Part shown: one piece after another, positions 36,161 to 41,833 of the stretch
How positions within the stretch are numbered: position 1 is the first letter of the stretch
Layout of the letters: each line of letters begins with the position of its first letter
Assembly (NCBI GenBank): GCA_022566015.1
Contig: JADFJT010000009.1
Coordinates: 1 to 41,833 of the forward strand
From: Pseudomonadota bacterium
GTDB taxonomy: Bacteria; Pseudomonadota; Gammaproteobacteria; GCA-001735895
Direction: 5' to 3'
Length of the DNA stretch: 41,833 nt
Made by a program: the position numbers and the translations under genes
The notes under the pieces: generated by a model
What the model was told of the DNA's origin: nothing
What the model saw: only the letters and a program-made list of their open reading frames with translations
The model's database searches: none

Positions 36161-37309
36161 TCACTCCCGCGCGTCCGAGTTGTCTTTACGGGCTTTGATC
36201 AAGTCGAAAAATTGATCGAACATCGGTGCCACGTCATGCGGCCCCGGGCTTGCTTCTGGATGACCCTGAAAGCCGAACGCCGGTTTATCGGTGCGCTGCA
36301 CCGCCTGCAGGCTGCCATCGAATAGTGATCGGTGAGTGGCGCGCAAGTTATTCGGTAAAGTCTTCTCATCGACTGCAAAACCGTGGTTCTGACTGCTTAT
36401 CATGACTTCGCCGGTTTCCAGATTTTGCACCGGGTGATTTGCACCGTGATGACCAAATTTCATTTTAAGAGTTTTGGCTCCACTGGCCAATGCCAATAAT
36501 TGGTGGCCGAGGCAAATACCAAATACCGGGATACTGGTTTGCAATATCTCGCCAATCGCTGCAATCGCATAATCGCAGGGCTCCGGGTCACCAGGACCAT
36601 TGGAAAGAAATACCCCGTCGGGTTTCATCTTTAGCACTGTCTCAGCCGATGTCTGAGCTGGCACTACGGTCACGCTTGCGCCGTGATCTACCAGCATGCA
36701 TAGAATGTTTTTCTTGATGCCGTAATCGTAAGCCACGACGTGATACCGTCCTGCCTCCTGATTCTGGTAACCCTCGGCTAATGACCAGGTCGATTGCGAC
36801 CACTGATAAGATTTTTCGGTCGTCACCACCTTGGCCAAATCTGTACCTGCGAGTCCGCCAAAGGCCTTCGCAGCGCTCAACGCCTTTTGTGCAGAAATAG
36901 TATCACCCGCCATGATGGCACCGTTTTGTGCACCTTTGTCGCGTAGCAGTCGGGTCAATTTGCGCGTATCGATATCGGCGATCGCAACGACCTGCCGAGC
37001 CTGGAGGTAGTCCTGCAGATTCTGCTCACTGCGCCAATTACTGGCCCGTATCGGTAGATCGCGAATAATGAGACCGCTGGCGTGGATAGCCTGGGATTCT
37101 TCGTCTTCGCGATTGACTCCGGTATTACCGATATGCGGATAGGTGAGTGTGATCAATTGCTGACAATAAGAAGGGTCAGTTAAGATTTCCTGATAACCGG
37201 TCATAGCTGTATTAAATACCACCTCGCCGGGCGATATCCCGTCAACTCCGATCGACCTGCCCTCGAATAAAGTTCCATCTTGCAAGGCCAGTATTGCTGG
37301 TTTTGGCAC
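36161..37309 (-). CDS. carA: Carbamoyl-phosphate synthase small subunit (start reassigned to GTG at 37309)
   Basis: ORF track 36161-37378; GGAGG-tttt-GTG on the minus strand gives (M)[16 protein letters not shown], matching the usual CarA N-terminus; [12 protein letters not shown] glutamine amidotransferase motif. Confidence 0.95.
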   Translation of the reverse strand: MPKPAILALQDGTLFEGRSIGVDGISPGEVVFNTAMTGYQEILTDPSYCQQLITLTYPHIGNTGVNREDEESQAIHASGLIIRDLPIRASNWRSEQNLQDYLQARQVVAIADIDTRKLTRLLRDKGAQNGAIMAGDTISAQKALSAAKAFGGLAGTDLAKVVTTEKSYQWSQSTWSLAEGYQNQEAGRYHVVAYDYGIKKNILCMLVDHGASVTVVPAQTSAETVLKMKPDGVFLSNGPGDPEPCDYAIAAIGEILQTSIPVFGICLGHQLLALASGAKTLKMKFGHHGANHPVQNLETGEVMISSQNHGFAVDEKTLPNNLRATHRSLFDGSLQAVQRTDKPAFGFQGHPEASPGPHDVAPMFDQFFDLIKARKDNSDARE

Positions 37310-37424
37310 AAAACCTCCAGATTCAAAAAAATGCGCGCGCACGAAAACGGGAGGAACCGTCGGTTCTTCCCATATCAATAATTTAAGAGTTCACACTGCG
37401 AAAGCAGCATCTTCTTGAGGGCGT

Positions 37425-37453
37425 ATTATAGTTTGATTAGCGATTAAGGTCTA
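37425..37453 (-). promoter_or_regulatory. Candidate sigma70 promoter for carAB
   Basis: Minus strand TAGACC, 17-bp spacer, TATAAT; leader of about 110 nt to the GTG start. Confidence 0.55.
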
Positions 37454-37579
37454 GAGTAAGGAATCGATTTTTAATGCCTTAAAACAGTTTTTTATCTCTT
37501 CTCTCAGGTTGCTATCAATTAGCTTTCTTTTACCTGCCTGGCGTGCGAGAGTTACCCATTCTAAAATTTGTTGCTTCAT
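37451..37579 (-). CDS. Small ORF, 42 aa, unknown function (not in supplied ORF track)
   Basis: ATG with SD-like AGGTGA about 4 nt upstream; MKQQILEWVTLARQAGKRKLIDSNLREEIKNCFKALKIDSLL, stop TAG at 37451-37453. Confidence 0.4.
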   Translation of the reverse strand: MKQQILEWVTLARQAGKRKLIDSNLREEIKNCFKALKIDSLL

Positions 37580-37597
37580 CACTCACCTGGTTAACCG

Positions 37598-38506
37598 TTG
37601 TCTGAATCCGGCTCCAATTTCACCAAGGCTGTATATTTTATCGTGCTGGCTATTTTTCTGTTCGATGTACAGGGTGCAATCATCAAGTACATGGGAGCAC
37701 GCTTTCCGGTAGAGCAGTTGGCTACTTTTCGTAATATATTCGGCCTGATTCCAAGCCTGCTGGTTTTGTTTCTATCACGAGAATGGCACGATAACGGACG
37801 CCAGCTGCTGATCAAACAATGGCGGTTAGCAATACTGCGTGGTTTTTACATCGCCGGTGCTCAGTATTGTTTTTACCTGTCACTGGTCAATATGGAACTC
37901 GCTACCGCAACCACACTCACTTTTATTGGCCCAGTATTTATTACCCTGCTGTCGATTGTTCTATTAAAACACAAGGTGGGAGTCTGGCGCTGGGTAGCGG
38001 TTGTGGGTGGGTTCCTCGGCGTGCTATTAATAATGCGTCCGGGATCAGAAATTTTCACTCCTTTTGCGTTATTACCAATTTGTGCGGCCTTCGGTTATTC
38101 ACTGGCAGTGGTCAGCGTACGCCTGCTCGACGATGCGATACCAACTGCAACGATCAATCTTTATGCCCTGATCGGTGCTCTGGTCGGTTCTACTGTTATA
38201 TTGTTGTCCACCGGGAATTTTGTGGCGGTAGAAAAGACTGGCGAATGGCTTTGGCTGATTGCTATGGGGACCGTGGGTGGATTTGCGGTGCTGTGTCTGA
38301 TCACCGCGTATCGGCTGACACGCCCGGGCAACCTTTCGCCTTTTGAATATATCGGTATTCCTTTCTCATTTACTCTGGGCTGGTTATTTTTTGACGAATC
38401 TCCGTTTGATAAACTGTTTCCCGGGGTTATATTAATCGTAGCAGGCGGTTTATTGATTGCATGGCGCGAACGTAAAAAAAAGAACCCTATGGTCGAGCCG
38501 GTTTAA
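37598..38506 (+). CDS. EamA/DMT-superfamily transporter
   Basis: 302 aa, about 10 TM segments; ATATTLTFIGPVFITLLSIVLL, GWLFFDESP typical of EamA; TTG start uncertain. Confidence 0.88.
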   Translation: MSESGSNFTKAVYFIVLAIFLFDVQGAIIKYMGARFPVEQLATFRNIFGLIPSLLVLFLSREWHDNGRQLLIKQWRLAILRGFYIAGAQYCFYLSLVNMELATATTLTFIGPVFITLLSIVLLKHKVGVWRWVAVVGGFLGVLLIMRPGSEIFTPFALLPICAAFGYSLAVVSVRLLDDAIPTATINLYALIGALVGSTVILLSTGNFVAVEKTGEWLWLIAMGTVGGFAVLCLITAYRLTRPGNLSPFEYIGIPFSFTLGWLFFDESPFDKLFPGVILIVAGGLLIAWRERKKKNPMVEPV

Positions 38507-40083
38507 GCTCTTTTTTGCCGGGATTTCTCCACTAACTGGGACACACTGTATTCCACGGCGGTTAGCATTTGCTGAGCATCGGCAAATCGCATATAGGTTT
38601 TCTTTTCCAGGGCCTTGAGAATTATTTGTTTCAGGCTATTAGGTAATTTGAGATGGCTTAAATCGGGTTCACTGTTAATGATACTTTGCTTCAATAAAGG
38701 CAAACTGGTGCCATTAAATGGTTGATGTCCCGATAACAGGTGGTAAAGCGTCACCGCCAGCGAAAAAAGGTCGGAACGACCATCCAGTTTTTTACCCTGA
38801 AGTTGCTCGGGAGACATGTATGACGGGGTGCCGATAATTATATTGTCGCTTTGGTGACTTTTTATTTCGGTATAAGCAGCGCCAAAATCGGTCACTATGT
38901 AGATGTCCTCTCTTACATTGTACATAATATTGGCTGGTTTAATATCGCCGTGAACCACGCCATGAGCGTGCGCCACTGCAAGTGCTTTGAGCACAGATTT
39001 CAATATTCTCAGGCACTCACCTACCGTAATATACTCACGCTTCCGCAGGCGCAAAGACATCGGATATCCGGGAATAAAATCCATCGCGATAAAGGCTGTA
39101 TTTCTGTATACAGCCGCGTCATGGATCCTGACGATATTCCTGTGCTCGAACCGAGATATGATCTCCGCTTCTTTAAGCCAGTGTTCGATTCGATGCCGTT
39201 CGATATTAGGCTCCAGCTTCGACGACATAACTTTCAATGCAACCCGGTTATGCGTGCGCATATCTTCAGCCTCGTAAACGATCGCCGTTGCGCCTTGTGC
39301 AATTTTTTTAATTATTTCGTAATGACCGATGACCTGTAATGTATTATCTTCCAAAATTGCAGCACTGGCCGGGGGAAATTTCTCTCTGATCTCCTCAACA
39401 CGCGTGACGAAATCACTTAGCCCCGAATCGTATTGAGACAACCAATGATAGAGATTTAATGCGCTCGCCCAATGCCTGCTCGACTCGAGTAATATTCCCA
39501 ACTGGTAACCCACTTCCAGCAGTTCGTCACTGTACGGGCATTGTTTTAACATGATTAATGCGGTCTTTAATTCCCCTTGATCGATTTTCTTTTGAATATT
39601 TTGCAGCGACACAGGCCCCCGGCCTGGCCAAATAATCGAAGCCAACCGCTGGTATAAGTCAAGTATCCAGTAAATCGATGACACCAGAACCATGATCAGG
39701 CCGGGTAACACCACCGGCAGGAAAATTTGGCTGAAGATAGCGAGTAACACTTCCAGCATCAACAGCACAAACAGAATGATACTGACTGCCAGGAATGACA
39801 CAGCAGTGGTTCTCGCACGCGTATATTTGCGCACATAAACCGCCAGTATCAGGCAATAAACCAGCAACACCGACCACTGCGGCGCGACCCTAATGTTTGA
39901 TCCTGAAAGCAGTTCTCTTTGCGAAGGAAGCAGACTTACTATGTATGAAAATAAATCATACTCCAGCACCGATACGACAGACGTCAAACTGACAAGATAG
40001 GTAAATAAAAGCAGGCATCCGGTTAAGCCCAGTTGCCAGGCTCTGGCCTTGAAGCTAAACACTATTGTGGTTATCCCAAACAA
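38503..40083 (-). CDS. Membrane-anchored serine/threonine protein kinase (CHASE2-kinase-like, sensor region apparently reduced)
   Basis: 526 aa; N-terminal TM helices, TPR-like linker, C-terminal kinase with IAQGATAIVYEAED, VALKVM, HGDIKPANIMYN, DFGAA, GTPSYMSPEQ. Confidence 0.9.
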   Translation of the reverse strand: MFGITTIVFSFKARAWQLGLTGCLLLFTYLVSLTSVVSVLEYDLFSYIVSLLPSQRELLSGSNIRVAPQWSVLLVYCLILAVYVRKYTRARTTAVSFLAVSIILFVLLMLEVLLAIFSQIFLPVVLPGLIMVLVSSIYWILDLYQRLASIIWPGRGPVSLQNIQKKIDQGELKTALIMLKQCPYSDELLEVGYQLGILLESSRHWASALNLYHWLSQYDSGLSDFVTRVEEIREKFPPASAAILEDNTLQVIGHYEIIKKIAQGATAIVYEAEDMRTHNRVALKVMSSKLEPNIERHRIEHWLKEAEIISRFEHRNIVRIHDAAVYRNTAFIAMDFIPGYPMSLRLRKREYITVGECLRILKSVLKALAVAHAHGVVHGDIKPANIMYNVREDIYIVTDFGAAYTEIKSHQSDNIIIGTPSYMSPEQLQGKKLDGRSDLFSLAVTLYHLLSGHQPFNGTSLPLLKQSIINSEPDLSHLKLPNSLKQIILKALEKKTYMRFADAQQMLTAVEYSVSQLVEKSRQKRA

Positions 40084-40255
40084 CCGGTAAGAAAACCAGA
40101 TTCATTTCGATTGGCTGATTAGTCATGCAAATTAATTCATCGATAGTATTCAATCGGTACACAAAACGGCCTGAACTGTTGTAGGTCAATGCGAGGATGC
40201 TCATGGATAATATAGATTTTTAACGCATTGGAAAAGCACGACGATTAAAAACCAC

Positions 40256-40285
40256 TAGACATATAGCTGGTAATTCCTATATATT
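40256..40285 (+). promoter_or_regulatory. Candidate promoter upstream of the cobalamin riboswitch
   Basis: TAGACA, 16-18 bp spacer, TATATA/TATATT just before the riboswitch. Confidence 0.45.
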
Positions 40286-40293
40286 CCCACCCG

Positions 40294-40443
40294 TTTTCAG
40301 GTGCGTGGCAACACGATAATCGGGAAACTCGTGAGATACGAGTACTGCCCCCGCAACGGTGAAGAAACCAGAAAACCTCTGACCAGATCATGCATGAACA
40401 GAGGCTCCCTGAGTTTCCAAGTCCGGAGACCGGCCTGAAATGG
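40294..40443 (+). ncRNA. Cobalamin (B12) riboswitch
   Basis: tttcaggtgcg ... cgggaa ... tgcccccgcaacggtga ... aagtccggagaccggcctgaaa; 5' ttcagg pairs with 3' cctgaa; upstream of a BtuB-like gene. Confidence 0.93.
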
Positions 40444-40547
40444 TATGAACAAGACCAGAATTACGGGTGGTAATTCTCACAGCCTGTAGCGATGTCCAAC
40501 ATTCTCTCCAACTGTGTGTGTCTCTCTTTAGCTTGCTGGAGATCCAC

Positions 40548-41833
40548 ATGAACCATTATAAATCAATTATTTTAACTTCGCTCGTCCTGTTGCCCGTATT
40601 AGCGTATGCGGAACTAGGACCTATAATCGTGACTGGAACCAAAACAGAACAGCTACTTTCTGAATCTGCTGTACCGGTCGAAATCATCACTTCGGAACAG
40701 ATTCGTAATAGCGTGGCGACAGATGTTGCTGATATCATCGAGATGCACAGTAGTCTGGAAATTGCCCGTAATGGTGATTACGGAAAAATTACCTCATTAT
40801 TTATTCGAGGCAGCGAAAGCAATCACTCGGTAATTCTGATCGATGGCGTTAAAATAAATTCTGCTACTACCGGTGCTACCGCTTTGCAGAATATTTCTCC
40901 CAATATTATCGAACGAATCGAAATAGTTAAGGGACCCCGATCCAGTCTATACGGATCAGAGGCAATCGGGGGCGTTATCAATATTATTACGCGCAAGCAA
41001 GTCGATGGCCGTAGTGGCAATATTCGTGTAGGAGCAGGGGAAGACGGAGTTCGAAAGACTAATATCTCCGGTTTCTACGGAAACGATAATCTATCCGGTG
41101 GTATCACCTTCGAACAATTCGATGCCGAGGGTTTTCCTGTAAAAGACGCTTCACCTGAAGATCACGGTTTCGAAAATGAGACGATCAATGCATTTATCGA
41201 CTACCAAATGGGCCGCTCCGATCTTCGCTTTAGTCACTGGTCGGCGAAGGGAAACGTAGAGTACTTTGTCCCCGGTTTTCCAGCATTTGGGGGATTTCCA
41301 GCAACACCTGATCAGGAACTAGATCAAGACTTCGAAAATAGTTCGACGGCATTCGTATGGAATTACGCAATCACCATCGATATTAGTTCCAACCTGCGTG
41401 TTAGTTCAATCACCGACTATATCCAGCAAAATCAGCCAACTTCTTTGACGGGTGACTTCGCTAAGACCGACCGTGCCGAAATTGAGCTCAAAATCGATTT
41501 TCAGGTAGGTGATGGTAGTGCTGTTTCAGTTGGACTGCTATCGGCAGAAGAAGATGTTGAAGCACTTTCGTTCGACACTACATTTGATGAGACAACCGAT
41601 ATTGCCGCTACTTACCTCTTATTTCAGGGCCATCAGAAAAAAAACAATTACGCCATTGCAGCACGTCAGACCGATCATGAAGATTTTGGCAAGCACAACA
41701 CCTGGAACATCGACTACAAATTGATGCTTACCGATGCAATCGATGTTCATGTCGGGGCGGGTACCGCATTCAGAGCGCCAGATAATACGGATCGTTTTGG
41801 ATTTGGCGGAAATCCTAATTTAGAGCCGGAATT
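40548..41833 (+). CDS. btuB: TonB-dependent vitamin B12 receptor BtuB-like (3' truncated by window end)
   Basis: Open from ATG 40548 to the window end; MNHYKSIILTSLVLLPVLAYAELGPIIVTGTKTEQ (signal peptide and TonB box-like), plug domain SLFIRGSESNHSVILIDGVKIN, IERIEIVKGPRSSLYGSEAIGGVINIITR; directly downstream of the B12 riboswitch. Confidence 0.93.
   Translation, partial: MNHYKSIILTSLVLLPVLAYAELGPIIVTGTKTEQLLSESAVPVEIITSEQIRNSVATDVADIIEMHSSLEIARNGDYGKITSLFIRGSESNHSVILIDGVKINSATTGATALQNISPNIIERIEIVKGPRSSLYGSEAIGGVINIITRKQVDGRSGNIRVGAGEDGVRKTNISGFYGNDNLSGGITFEQFDAEGFPVKDASPEDHGFENETINAFIDYQMGRSDLRFSHWSAKGNVEYFVPGFPAFGGFPATPDQELDQDFENSSTAFVWNYAITIDISSNLRVSSITDYIQQNQPTSLTGDFAKTDRAEIELKIDFQVGDGSAVSVGLLSAEEDVEALSFDTTFDETTDIAATYLLFQGHQKKNNYAIAARQTDHEDFGKHNTWNIDYKLMLTDAIDVHVGAGTAFRAPDNTDRFGFGGNPNLEPE

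Noticed and set aside
35615-36198. Two overlapping plus-strand ORFs (153 and 174 aa)
   Set aside because: Antisense to carB; two different frames open over the same conserved gene indicate composition, not coding.
37819-38346. 175-aa plus-strand ORF
   Set aside because: Alternative frame inside the EamA transporter gene, Cys/Arg/Trp-rich shadow.
38851-39339. 162-aa plus-strand ORF
   Set aside because: Antisense to the kinase domain of the STK.
41509-41724. 71-aa plus-strand ORF
   Set aside because: Out of frame within the btuB-like receptor, whose frame is open from 40548 to the window end.

Overview
The window is a gammaproteobacterial housekeeping segment, coded almost entirely on the minus strand. 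In minus-strand reading order it runs: STK / EamA (plus) / carA-carB-greA / yhbY (plus) / rlmE-ftsH-folP-glmM-tpiA-secG / tRNA-Leu(GAG) / nuoA-N / initiator tRNA (metY-like) / rimP-nusA-infB-rbfA-truB-rpsO-pnp / SAM methyltransferase and DUF2784 accessory genes. At the right edge, a plus-strand cobalamin riboswitch precedes a BtuB-like TonB receptor that runs off the window. The ordinary genes are well conserved, so the interesting signals are mostly non-coding. (1) The metY-rimP leader carries two degenerate tandem copies of the initiator-tRNA 3' end. Each comes with an inverted copy of the anticodon arm, one of them complementary to the adjacent tRNA at 19 of 20 positions. The layout recalls the E. 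coli tyrT/rtT repeats, but here it sits in the leader of the operon encoding IF2. (2) A structured intergenic repeat family, with stem-preserving differences between copies, flanks a two-gene cassette at the left edge. (3) A membrane Ser/Thr kinase looks like a CHASE2-type kinase that has lost its sensor domain. (4) A 42-aa small ORF and a possible attenuator lie upstream of carA. No CRISPR array, phage or defence system is visible.
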